Shown: positions 19,885 to 28,154 of the stretch, in pieces
Layout of the letters: every line of letters begins with the position of its first letter
Position numbering within the stretch: the first letter of the stretch is position 1
NCBI RefSeq assembly: GCF_013044135.1
Contig: NZ_JABEPP010000003.1
Coordinates: 434,001-498,000 of the forward strand
Direction of reading: 5' to 3'
Source: Enterovirga aerilata
GTDB taxonomy: Bacteria > Pseudomonadota > Alphaproteobacteria > Rhizobiales > Beijerinckiaceae
DNA length: 64,000 nt
Made by a program: the position numbers and the translations under genes
Notes under the pieces: generated by a model
Database searches by the model: none
What the model saw: only the letters and a program-made list of their open reading frames with translations
What the model was told of the DNA's origin: nothing

Positions 19885-20238
19885 ATGGACTTTGCAACCT
19901 GCTCGATCGGGGACCTCGATCGGGCTTCCGGCGCAATGCTGGACGATCTTCCGTTCGGGGTGATCGGCTTCGATGCGGCCGGCACGGTGAATTTCTACAG
20001 CGCGACGGAATCCCGCCTCGCGGGCCTTTCCCCCGAGAAGGTGGTCGGCAAGCACCTCTTCAGCGTGGTCGCGCCCTGCATGAACAACTTCATGGTCGCG
20101 CAGCGTTACGAGGACGAGCCGGAGCTGGACGCGACGATCGACTACGTGCTCACGCTGCGGATGCGCCCCACGCCCGTGAAGCTCCGCATGCTCCGGAGCG
20201 CCTCGGCCGCGCGGCGCTATCTCCTCGTTCAGCGCTGA
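19885..20238 (+). CDS. pyp: photoactive yellow protein
   Basis: A 117-aa PAS-fold protein matching photoactive yellow protein (PYP), a blue-light sensor that binds p-coumarate through a thioester. Compared with the Halorhodospira protein from memory, key residues keep a constant offset of 4: Y38 (Y42), E42 (E46) and the chromophore cysteine C65 (C69) in VVAPCMNNF. The MRPTP segment matches the M100/P102 region. Positions of T50 and R52 are changed (A46, L48), which usually tunes colour or kinetics. Lies 4 bp before a PAS-GGDEF gene, suggesting light control of c-di-GMP. No chromophore-synthesis genes are in the window. Confidence 0.87.
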   Translation: MDFATCSIGDLDRASGAMLDDLPFGVIGFDAAGTVNFYSATESRLAGLSPEKVVGKHLFSVVAPCMNNFMVAQRYEDEPELDATIDYVLTLRMRPTPVKLRMLRSASAARRYLLVQR

Positions 20239-20242
20239 CGCC

Positions 20243-21550
20243 ATGTCCGCCGTCGCGGCCGGCCTGGATCTCGGCCAACTGGCGTCCGAGAGCGAGCGGC
20301 TTCTGGAGTTCCTCTACGTCTGCCCGGTCGGGCTGGTGGAAACGGACGAAGCCGGCGAGGTGAGCCTGATGAACCCGCTCGCCGCGCGGCTCCTGATGCC
20401 GATCGCCGCGCCGGCTTCTCTCGCGAATCTCTTTGCGGCGCTGGAGCCCTATGCGCCCGACCTCCGCTACATCGCGTCGAGCTTCGGCGGCGAGAGAGGC
20501 GCGATCTGCGAGAACCGGCGCATCCATCTGCGCCAGGGCAGGCCGGACGCCCCGGAGGTCCTCGCCTGCTCGCTGATCAAGATCGAGCGCGGCCGTATCA
20601 TGGCCGTCCTGACGGACGTGACGGAGCAGGTCGTGCAGGAGCGGCGGCTGAAGGAGGCCGAGTCCTGGTTCTCGATGATCCTGGCGGGCGTCAACGACTT
20701 CGCGCTGCTGTCGCTCGACGCCACCGGACGGATCAGCGCCTGGAACGTCTCCGGCGAGCGGCAGACCGGATATGCGTCCCGCGACGTCCTCGGCCGGACG
20801 ATGAACGTCTTCTACTTCCCCGACGAGGCCGTGCAGGGGAGAGCGCTGCAGCAGGTCGATCTCGCGCGCCGCGACGGCTGGCATATCGACGAGGGCTGGC
20901 GCCGGCGCAAGGACGGCTCTCGCTATTGGTGCCAGAGCCTCGTCTCGGCGCTGGAGGAGAAGACGGGCGAGGTCACCGGCTTCTCGGTCGTCCTGCGGGA
21001 CGTCACCCAGTCCAAGACCAATGCCGAGGAGATCCGCCGTCTCCTCACCACGGACCAGCTCACCGGCGTCTCCAATCGGGCGCGTTTCTTCGAGCTCGGC
21101 GAGGCCGAGTTCACGCGATGGAAGCGCTTCCGCCAGCCGCTTTCGGCCATGATGGTGGATGTGGACCACTTCAAGAGGGTCAATGACGGCCACGGCCACG
21201 CGGCGGGCGACGAGGTGCTGAAGCAGGTCGCCGCTTCCCTACAGGGCGGCCTCCGCTCGATCGACGCGATCGGGCGGCTCGGCGGCGAGGAATTCGCCAT
21301 CCTGCTGCCATCCGTGGATCTGCAGGGCGCGGCGATGATCGCCGAGCGTCTCCGGCAGACCGTTGCCGCGCTGGCCCCGGTCGTGGACGGCCGGACCATT
21401 CCGGTCACGGTCAGCATCGGTTGCGCCGAGATCGCGGCGGATGCGCCCGACCTCGAGACGCTTCTGAAATCGGCGGACGGCGCCCTCTATGCGGCCAAGC
21501 AGGGCGGGCGCAACAAGGTGGCCGTGGTGCCGCCCGCCGCCGCGGCGTGA
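20243..21550 (+). CDS. PAS-PAS-GGDEF diguanylate cyclase
   Basis: A 435-aa cytosolic diguanylate cyclase making c-di-GMP. Residues about 15-130 are a degenerate PAS, 140-260 a second PAS (DVTQSKTN end), and 265-430 the GGDEF domain. The active motif is GGEEF (347-351), the metal Asp is in MVDVDHFK (D306), and the inhibitory I-site RSID (338-341) is intact, so it is probably active and product-inhibited. Four bases follow the PYP stop, so the two proteins are probably made together; physical contact between them is inference. Confidence 0.92.
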   Translation: MSAVAAGLDLGQLASESERLLEFLYVCPVGLVETDEAGEVSLMNPLAARLLMPIAAPASLANLFAALEPYAPDLRYIASSFGGERGAICENRRIHLRQGRPDAPEVLACSLIKIERGRIMAVLTDVTEQVVQERRLKEAESWFSMILAGVNDFALLSLDATGRISAWNVSGERQTGYASRDVLGRTMNVFYFPDEAVQGRALQQVDLARRDGWHIDEGWRRRKDGSRYWCQSLVSALEEKTGEVTGFSVVLRDVTQSKTNAEEIRRLLTTDQLTGVSNRARFFELGEAEFTRWKRFRQPLSAMMVDVDHFKRVNDGHGHAAGDEVLKQVAASLQGGLRSIDAIGRLGGEEFAILLPSVDLQGAAMIAERLRQTVAALAPVVDGRTIPVTVSIGCAEIAADAPDLETLLKSADGALYAAKQGGRNKVAVVPPAAAA

Positions 21551-21620
21551 AACGGCTCGCGCCGCCCGGGGCCACGCACTAGATTGTCCTTCCGGGCGCG
21601 TGCCCGTTCGGAGACGATCG

Positions 21621-23054
21621 ATGTCCATCGCCTTTCCGGCGCCGGATCCCGCCATCCTCGCCCGCCGCGACGAGATCCTGGCCGGGCTCGCGCGCCTCGT
21701 CCATCCGGAGGCGCTGATCGCCTCCGAGGACGAGCGCCGCGCCTTCGAGACCGACGGGCTCACGGCCTATCGCAAGCTGCCGCTCGCCGTCGTCCTCCCG
21801 TCCTCGACGGCGGAGGTCTCTGCCGTCATGCGCTATCTCGGCGAGCAGGGCGTGAAGGTCGTGCCGCGGGGCGCCGGAACCTCGCTCGCCGGCGGCGCCA
21901 TTCCGCAGGAGGACGCCGTGGTCGTTGGCGTCTCCAAGATGGCGCGCGTGCTGGAGGTCGATTTCGAGAACCGCACGGCGCGCGTGGAGGCCGGGATCAC
22001 CAACCTCGCGATCTCCGCCGCGGTCTCGCACGAGGGCTTCTTCTATGCGCCCGACCCCTCGAGCCAGCTCGCCTGCACGATCGCGGGCAATATCGGGATG
22101 AACTCGGGCGGGGCGCATTGCCTCAAGTACGGGGTGACGACCAACAACATCCTGGGCGTCACGATGGTGCTGCTGGACGGGACCGTGGTGGAGATCGGGG
22201 GGCAGCACCTCGACAGTCCGGGCCTGGACCTCCTCGGCCTGATCGTCGGCTCGGAGGGGCAGCTCGGCATCGTGACGGAGGCGACGGTCCGGATTCTGCG
22301 GGCGGCGGAGGGCGCGCGCCCGGCGCTTCTCGGCTTCCCCTCCGCCGAGGATGCCGGCGCCTGCGTCGCGGCGATCATCGGCGAGGGTCTCGTCCCGGTC
22401 GCGCTCGAATACATGGACAAGGTGGCGATCGAGATCACGGAGGGCTTCGCCCAGGCCGGCTATCCGCTCGACGTCGAGGCCATGCTGATCGTCGAGGTCG
22501 AGGGCTCCGACGCCGAGATCGACGAGCAGCTGCGCCGGGTCGTCGCGATCGCCGAGCGGCACAAGGTGAGCGCCGTCAAGGTGTCGAAGTCGGAGGCGGA
22601 GAGCGCCGCGATCTGGAAGGGCCGCAAGGCCGCCTTCGGCGCGACCGGCCGCATCTCCGACTATATCTGCATGGACGGCACGATCCCGACCGGCCAGCTC
22701 CCCCTCGTGCTCCGGCGCATCGACGAGATCGTCAAACGCGAAGGCCTGAAGGTCGCCAACGTCTTCCACGCGGGCGACGGAAACCTGCATCCTTTGATCC
22801 TGTTCGACATCAACAAGCCCGGCGAGATGGAGAAGGCCGAGCGGGCAGGAGAGGAGATCCTGAAGCTCTGCGTCGAGGTCGGCGGCTGCCTGACCGGGGA
22901 GCACGGCGTCGGAATCGAGAAGCGCGACCTCATGCGCTGGCAATTCGACGAAGCCGACCTCGCCCAGCAGATGCGCATCCGCAGCGTCTTCGATCCGGCA
23001 TGGCTTCTCAACCCCGCCAAGGTCTTCCCGCTGGACGGCAGGATCGCGGCGTGA
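21621..23054 (+). CDS. glcD: glycolate oxidase FAD subunit GlcD
   Basis: A 477-aa FAD-linked oxidase that, with GlcE and GlcF, oxidises glycolate to glyoxylate. FAD-binding motif VPRGAGTSLAGGAIP, SSQLACTIAGNIGMNSGG, and C-terminal HAGDGNLHP and GEHGVG motifs. The ATG at 21621 is the first plausible start. First gene of a glcD-(TA)-glcE-DUF2585-glcF operon. Confidence 0.95.
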   Translation: MSIAFPAPDPAILARRDEILAGLARLVHPEALIASEDERRAFETDGLTAYRKLPLAVVLPSSTAEVSAVMRYLGEQGVKVVPRGAGTSLAGGAIPQEDAVVVGVSKMARVLEVDFENRTARVEAGITNLAISAAVSHEGFFYAPDPSSQLACTIAGNIGMNSGGAHCLKYGVTTNNILGVTMVLLDGTVVEIGGQHLDSPGLDLLGLIVGSEGQLGIVTEATVRILRAAEGARPALLGFPSAEDAGACVAAIIGEGLVPVALEYMDKVAIEITEGFAQAGYPLDVEAMLIVEVEGSDAEIDEQLRRVVAIAERHKVSAVKVSKSEAESAAIWKGRKAAFGATGRISDYICMDGTIPTGQLPLVLRRIDEIVKREGLKVANVFHAGDGNLHPLILFDINKPGEMEKAERAGEEILKLCVEVGGCLTGEHGVGIEKRDLMRWQFDEADLAQQMRIRSVFDPAWLLNPAKVFPLDGRIAA

Positions 23055-23068
23055 GCCCGGAGGCAGCG

Positions 23069-23299
23069 ATGACGAGGCAGGAGATCGAGGCCGTGTTCGA
23101 GCGGGTGAAGACCTGGCCGCCCGAGCGGCAGGAAGACGCGGTCCGCATCCTTCTTCGCATGGAAGAGATCGACGCGGAGGGGTCCGGACTCAGTGAGGAA
23201 GATCTGGCTGCGCTTGAGGAGGCCGAGATGGAGATCGAGCGGGGAGAGGTTGCCTCTGACGAGGAGGTCCGCGCGCTCCTCGACCGCTACCGCCTGTGA
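23069..23299 (+). CDS. antitoxin of a RelE/ParE-type module
   Basis: A 76-aa acidic protein (MTRQEIEAVFERVKTWP...), helical, ending SDEEVRALLDRYRL. GGAGG precedes the ATG. Size, acidity and the directly overlapping toxin gene (TGATG) support an antitoxin role; no clear DNA-binding motif is visible by eye. It sits 14 bp after glcD inside the glycolate oxidase operon. Confidence 0.75.
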   Translation: MTRQEIEAVFERVKTWPPERQEDAVRILLRMEEIDAEGSGLSEEDLAALEEAEMEIERGEVASDEEVRALLDRYRL

Positions 23300-23586
23300 T
23301 GGGAGTCAGTTTCGGTCCCGCAGCCCTCCGAGACCTCCGATCCATCCTCGCCCATCTGGCGCACGAGAGCCCGCGTGCTGCGAGCGAATTCTCTGCCGCG
23401 ATCATCGACCTATGGGAACGCCTATCCGAGTTCCCTGACGCGGGCGCACCTGCCGGAACGCGAGGACACCGTTTCGTGATGATATCCGGCTTCCCCTACA
23501 AGGTCTTCTATCGCCCTATCGGCCAGAGTGAGCTTCGGGTTGTCCGAATCCGCCACGCGCGCCGTCGTCCGCTCAGGTTCTCATGA
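23299..23586 (+). CDS. RelE/ParE-family toxin
   Basis: A 95-aa basic protein with the ParE pattern: LRDLRSILAHLAHESPRAA at the N-terminus, then FPYKVFYRPI and the terminal RVVRIRHARR. Family members block translation or gyrase; which applies here is not decidable. The start overlaps the antitoxin stop and its own TGA overlaps the glcE ATG (ATGA), so toxin, antitoxin and glcE share a transcript. Confidence 0.85.
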   Translation: MGVSFGPAALRDLRSILAHLAHESPRAASEFSAAIIDLWERLSEFPDAGAPAGTRGHRFVMISGFPYKVFYRPIGQSELRVVRIRHARRRPLRFS

Positions 23587-24767
23587 CGACCGTCACCCCA
23601 CGCGACGAACAGGACGCCTGTGCCGCGGTCGCGGAGGCCGCGTCCGGCCGCATTCCGCTCGCGATCGCGGGCGGCGGCACGAAGGTGTCCATCGGGCGGC
23701 CGGCCCAGACCGAACGGACGCTCTCGGCCTCGGGCCTCTCCGGCGTCACGCTCTACGAGCCGGCCGAGCTCGTGATCGGCGCCCGGGCGGGCACGCCGCT
23801 CTCCGAGGTGGAGCGGGTGCTCGCCGGGCGCGGCCAGCAGCTCACCTTCGAGCCGCTCGACTATCGCCCGCTGCTCGGCTCCGGCGGCGAGCCGACGATC
23901 GGCGGCGTCGCGGCCGCGAACCTGTCCGGCCCCCGCCGCATCCAGGCGGGCGCCGCGCGCGACAGCCTGATCGGGGTGCGGTTCGTGAACGGCCGCGGCG
24001 AGCTCGTCAAGAACGGCGGCCGCGTCATGAAGAACGTGACCGGGCTCGACCTCGTGAAGCTCATGGCCGGCTCCTGGGGCACGCTCGGCTTCCTCACCGA
24101 GGTGACCTTCAAGGTCCTGCCGAAGCCGGAGCGGACCCGCACCCTCATCCTGCGCGGTCTCGACGAGCCGGGCGCGGCGGCCGCGATGGCGGCCGCGCTC
24201 GGCTCGCCCTACGAGGTCACGGCGGCCGCCCATCTGCCGGCCGGACTCGGCGGCGGCGCGCAGACGCTGATCCGGCTCGAAGGCTTCGCCTACTCGGTCG
24301 ACTACCGCAGCGGCGAGCTGCGCCGCCTCTTTCGGCGCTATGACCTCGACCTCGTGGACGGCGAGGCGAACCTTTCGCTCTGGCGGAGCGTGCGGGACGT
24401 GGCGCCCTTCGCGGCGGATGTGTCGGACGAGGCGGTCTGGCGCGTCTCGACCGCGCCGACCAAGGGGCATGTCTTCACGGCTCAGGTCGCCCGCTCCGTG
24501 CCGTGCCGCTGGTTCTACGATTGGGGCGGCGGGCTCGTGTGGCTCGCCTGCAGTCCGAAGGAGGATGCGGGCGCGGCGGTAATCCGAGCCGCGCTCGCCG
24601 AAACCGGCGGCCACGCGACGCTGATCCGTGCGCCTGCCGAGGTGCGGGCGGCGGTGGAGGTCTTCCAGCCGCTGAGCGAGCCGCTCCGGCGCCTGACGGC
24701 CGGGATCAAGGGATCCCTGGATCCTGTCGGGATCTTCAGCCCGGGGCGGATGTATGCCGGCATCTGA
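23583..24767 (+). CDS. glcE: glycolate oxidase FAD-binding subunit GlcE
   Basis: A 394-aa FAD-binding subunit. Motifs [30 protein letters not shown], and [19 protein letters not shown] are typical, with the C-terminal [15 protein letters not shown]. The ATG overlaps the toxin stop. Works with GlcD and GlcF at the membrane. Confidence 0.94.
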   Translation: MTTVTPRDEQDACAAVAEAASGRIPLAIAGGGTKVSIGRPAQTERTLSASGLSGVTLYEPAELVIGARAGTPLSEVERVLAGRGQQLTFEPLDYRPLLGSGGEPTIGGVAAANLSGPRRIQAGAARDSLIGVRFVNGRGELVKNGGRVMKNVTGLDLVKLMAGSWGTLGFLTEVTFKVLPKPERTRTLILRGLDEPGAAAAMAAALGSPYEVTAAAHLPAGLGGGAQTLIRLEGFAYSVDYRSGELRRLFRRYDLDLVDGEANLSLWRSVRDVAPFAADVSDEAVWRVSTAPTKGHVFTAQVARSVPCRWFYDWGGGLVWLACSPKEDAGAAVIRAALAETGGHATLIRAPAEVRAAVEVFQPLSEPLRRLTAGIKGSLDPVGIFSPGRMYAGI

Positions 24768-25386
24768 TCGCGCACTCGCCATGCCCGCTCCCGCGGCGCG
24801 CCGGCCTGCCGGCCGGCGCTGGCGTCCGCACGACTTCGCGCTTCCGGCCCTCCTCGTCGTGGCCACCGCGGCCGTCCTGTTCTGGATGGGACGCACGCCG
24901 ATCTGCACCTGCGGCACGGTCAAGCTCTGGCACGGGGCGATCCAGAGCGCCGAGAACTCGCAGCACCTCGCGGACTGGTACACCCCCTCGCATATCGTCC
25001 ACGGCTTCCTGTTCTACTTCGGGGCCTGGGCGGTCGCCCGCCTCCTCGGCCGCGAGATGCCGCTCTGGGCCGGACTCCTCGGCGCCACGGTGTTGGAGGC
25101 CGCCTGGGAGATCGTGGAGAACACGCCGCTCATCATCGAGCGCTACCGGGCGGAGGCGATCGCGCAGCATTATTTCGGCGACAGCATCGTCAATTCCGTC
25201 GGGGACATGCTCGCGATGATCGCCGGCTTCGTGGCGACGTCCCGCCTTCCCGTATACGTTGTGGTCGCGGCCGCGCTCGCGATGGAGATCGGGGTCGGCT
25301 ATCTGGTGCGCGACAACTTGATCCTGAATGTGATCATGCTGCTCTATCCGCTTGACGCAATTAGGACCTGGCAGGCCGGAGCCTGA
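24754..25386 (+). CDS. DUF2585 (UPF0314) membrane protein
   Basis: A 210-aa protein of a family typical of Rhizobiales. It has about five hydrophobic segments, the motif [11 protein letters not shown] and [17 protein letters not shown] with conserved His/Asp. The frame overlaps the end of glcE by 14 bp; an ATG at 24781 is an alternative. Five bases separate it from glcF, so it belongs to the operon. Function unknown; a membrane anchor for the oxidase is a guess. Confidence 0.85.
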   Translation: MPASDRALAMPAPAARRPAGRRWRPHDFALPALLVVATAAVLFWMGRTPICTCGTVKLWHGAIQSAENSQHLADWYTPSHIVHGFLFYFGAWAVARLLGREMPLWAGLLGATVLEAAWEIVENTPLIIERYRAEAIAQHYFGDSIVNSVGDMLAMIAGFVATSRLPVYVVVAAALAMEIGVGYLVRDNLILNVIMLLYPLDAIRTWQAGA

Positions 25387-25390
25387 GGCG

Positions 25391-26737
25391 ATGCAGACCA
25401 ATTTCACGGCCGCGCAGCTTGCCGATCCGCATATGCGGGCCTCGGAGAAGATCCTCCGCACCTGCGTCCATTGCGGCTTCTGCACCGCGACCTGCCCGAC
25501 CTATCTGCTGCTCGGCGACGAGCTCGATTCCCCGCGCGGGCGGATCTACCTGATCAAGGACATGTTCGAGGGCGGTAAGGCCGCGACCGCACAGGTCGTC
25601 CGCCATATCGACCGCTGCCTCTCCTGCCTCTCCTGCATGACGACCTGCCCCTCGGGCGTGCATTACATGCACCTGGTCGATCATGCCCGGGCCTATATCG
25701 AGGAGACCCACAGGCGCCCGCTGCACGACCGCCTCGTCCGCGAGCTGATCGCCCGCGTGCTGCCGTACCGGAACCGCTTCCGGCTCGCGATGCTCGGCGC
25801 GCATATGGCGAAGCCCTTCCGGTCGCTGCTCGGCGCCCTGCCGCGGGTGGGCAACCGCCTCGCCGCCATGCTCGACCTCGCGCCGGCAGAGGTGCCGAAC
25901 CGATCGGCTGGCGACCGCGTCGGGGTCTTCCCGGCCGAGGGCGAGCGGCGGGCCCGCGTCGTCATGCTCAAGGGCTGCGCGCAATCCGTGCTCGCGCCGC
26001 ACTACAACGAGGCCGCCATCCGGCTGCTGAACCGGCATGGGGTCGAGGTGGCGCAGGCGGGCGAGACCTGCTGCGGCGCGCTCGTCCACCATATGGGACG
26101 CGACGGGCAGGCGAGGGCGCTCGCGCGCCAGGCCATCGACCTCTGGTCGGCCGAGCTCGACCGGGGCTTGGAAGCGATCATCGTGACGGCCTCGGGCTGC
26201 GGCACGACCATCAAGGATTACGGCTTCATGTTCCGCGACGAGCCCGCCTATGCCGAGAAGGCCAAGCGCGTCTCGGCCGCCGCGAAGGACATCGTCGAGT
26301 ACATGCTGTCGCTCGGCCTGAAGCCGGCCCTGCGGGAGAGCGATCTCGTCGTGGCCTATCACTCCGCCTGCTCGATGCAGCACGGCCAGCAGATCCGCAC
26401 CGAGCCGAAGACGCTGCTCAAACAGGCGGGCTTCACGGTGAAGGACGTGCCGGAAGGCCATATCTGCTGCGGCTCGGCCGGCACCTACAACCTGCTGCAG
26501 CCCGAGATCGCGGGCCGGCTCCGGGCCCGCAAGGTGGCCAATATCGAGCGCATCCGGCCGGACGTGATCGCGACCGGGAATATCGGCTGCATCACCCAGA
26601 TCGGGAAGGGGACGGACATCCCCATCGTGCATACGGCCGAGCTGCTCGACTGGGCGACCGGGGGGCCCGCCCCGGCCGTACTCGCCCAGCGCGGCCTCGA
26701 CCAGGAGCGGCCGCCGAGCCTCGCGGCCGCCGAATAG
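25391..26737 (+). CDS. glcF: glycolate oxidase iron-sulfur subunit GlcF
   Basis: A 448-aa protein with two 4Fe-4S motifs (CVHCGFCTATCP and CLSCLSCMTTCP) and two CCG domains (CCGALVHH, CCGSAGTYN), the standard GlcF layout. Passes electrons from GlcDE to the respiratory chain. Start at 25391 chosen over an upstream frame extension inside DUF2585. Confidence 0.95.
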   Translation: MQTNFTAAQLADPHMRASEKILRTCVHCGFCTATCPTYLLLGDELDSPRGRIYLIKDMFEGGKAATAQVVRHIDRCLSCLSCMTTCPSGVHYMHLVDHARAYIEETHRRPLHDRLVRELIARVLPYRNRFRLAMLGAHMAKPFRSLLGALPRVGNRLAAMLDLAPAEVPNRSAGDRVGVFPAEGERRARVVMLKGCAQSVLAPHYNEAAIRLLNRHGVEVAQAGETCCGALVHHMGRDGQARALARQAIDLWSAELDRGLEAIIVTASGCGTTIKDYGFMFRDEPAYAEKAKRVSAAAKDIVEYMLSLGLKPALRESDLVVAYHSACSMQHGQQIRTEPKTLLKQAGFTVKDVPEGHICCGSAGTYNLLQPEIAGRLRARKVANIERIRPDVIATGNIGCITQIGKGTDIPIVHTAELLDWATGGPAPAVLAQRGLDQERPPSLAAAE

Positions 26738-26805
26738 CTGCCCTGCCGGATCGGCCGGCAACCCTCCGCGAGGAGGAGCGTTGGCGGCGGCGAAGAGGAG
26801 GCCGC

Positions 26806-27786
26806 ATGCCAGACACTCATTTCCGTCCGCCGGGCCCGCTCGGCTTCGGCGGCGCGCCGCTCGGCAACATGTTCGATACGGTCGACGAGAAGACGGCCGA
26901 GGGTGCCCTGGAGGCCGCGTGGGAGTGTGGCGTCCGCTACTTCGATACGGCCCCGCATTACGGGCAGGGTCTGTCGGAGCACCGCTTCGGGCGGGTGCTC
27001 CGGCGCCATCCGCGCGCGGAATTCGTCCTGTCGACGAAGGTGGGACGTCTTCTTGTCGCGGACGAGAACGCGCCCGAGAACCCGCCCTTCAAGGAGGGCC
27101 TGCCGTTCCGGGTGGAGTACGATTACAGCTTCGACGGCGTCCGGCGCTCGATCGAGGACAGCCTCAACCGGCTCGGCCTCGCCCGCATCGACATCGCGTT
27201 CATCCACGATCTCGCCGAGGACCACCACGGAACAGCCTGGGAAGAGGTGTTCCGGACGGCCATGGAGGGCGCCGCGAAGGCGCTGATCCGGCTCCGGGAC
27301 GAGGGCGTGATCAAGGGCTGGGGCCTCGGGGTGAATCTCGTCGAACCCTGCCGGCGTGCGCTGGACCAGTCCGATCCGGACGTCTTCCTGCTCGCCGGCC
27401 GCTACAGCCTGCTCGACTTCTCAGGGCTGCGGGAGCTCTTCCCGGCCTGCCAGGAGCGCGGCGTGCATGTCGTGATCGGCGGTCCGTACAATTCGGGGCT
27501 GCTCGCCGGCGGGCGGAACTACGACTACCGGGAGGCTCCGGCGGACAAGGTCGCGGCGCGGGACCGTATCGCCGCTATCGCGGAGGAGCACGGCGTCGAC
27601 ATCAGGGCGGCCGCGCTCCAGTTCTGCGCCGCGCATCCGGTCGTCGCCGCCGTCATTCCGGGCGCCAAGAGCGCCGAGCGGGTGCGGACGAATGCGGAGC
27701 TGATGCGGCAACCCATCCCGCCGGACTTCTGGTCCGCGCTCCGGGCCGCCGGCCTTCTGCCGGAGGATGCGCCGACGCCTGCCTAG
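26806..27786 (+). CDS. aldo/keto reductase, D-threo-aldose 1-dehydrogenase-like
   Basis: A 326-aa NAD(P)-linked oxidoreductase. The tetrad is visible: D47 and Y52 in YFDTAPHYG, K78 in STKVGR, H134 in FIHDL. The FKEGLPFRVEYDYSFDG insert is typical of the aldose/fucose/pyridoxal dehydrogenase branch. The start is preceded by a GA-rich stretch (AGGAGG). 68 bp after glcF, possibly same transcript. Substrate unknown. Confidence 0.88.
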   Translation: MPDTHFRPPGPLGFGGAPLGNMFDTVDEKTAEGALEAAWECGVRYFDTAPHYGQGLSEHRFGRVLRRHPRAEFVLSTKVGRLLVADENAPENPPFKEGLPFRVEYDYSFDGVRRSIEDSLNRLGLARIDIAFIHDLAEDHHGTAWEEVFRTAMEGAAKALIRLRDEGVIKGWGLGVNLVEPCRRALDQSDPDVFLLAGRYSLLDFSGLRELFPACQERGVHVVIGGPYNSGLLAGGRNYDYREAPADKVAARDRIAAIAEEHGVDIRAAALQFCAAHPVVAAVIPGAKSAERVRTNAELMRQPIPPDFWSALRAAGLLPEDAPTPA

Positions 27787-27790
27787 CCTC

Positions 27791-27982
27791 TCAGGCATGC
27801 CGGCGGGAGCGCTCGCGTTCCTTCTGCCTCAGCCGCAGCAGCAGATCGACATGATCGATCGGCAGCGGCTCGGCTTCCGGGTGCTCCAGCTCCTCCCGGA
27901 GCTGGAGTCCGATGCGCCGCGCGATCATCTTGTAGGGTGGGCGTGCGACCGCCTCTTTGCTCTTTCCGAAACTCGCCGACAT
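27791..27982 (-). CDS. 63-aa basic hypothetical protein
   Basis: MSASFGKSKEAVARPPYK followed by a helical stretch and a basic end. GGGGAAGG is directly before the ATG. Convergent with the aldo/keto reductase gene. No family recognised; kept because composition is protein-like. Confidence 0.5.
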   Translation of the reverse strand: MSASFGKSKEAVARPPYKMIARRIGLQLREELEHPEAEPLPIDHVDLLLRLRQKERERSRRHA

Positions 27983-28154
27983 CCTTCCCCGGCTCCATAA
28001 AAGTTGTGGAGAAGCTGGGGAAATATGGTTAATAAACCGTTAACGGCTTCGCGAAGCGTAGCCGTAAGCCGCTGAACTTAAACGTGACTTTCCTGCGGCA
28101 GCACTGTGGCTCAATCCGCCTTTCCGCAACCAGCAGGGGTGGACCGCCGCCCAG
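27983..28154. other. A+T-richer intergenic region with hairpin
   Basis: Between two minus-strand genes. Contains the pairs GTTAATAAACCGTTAAC and ACGGCT/AGCCGT around TCGCGA near 28040-28062. It may hold the glcB end signal and the promoter of the 63-aa gene. No further gene seen. Confidence 0.4.
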
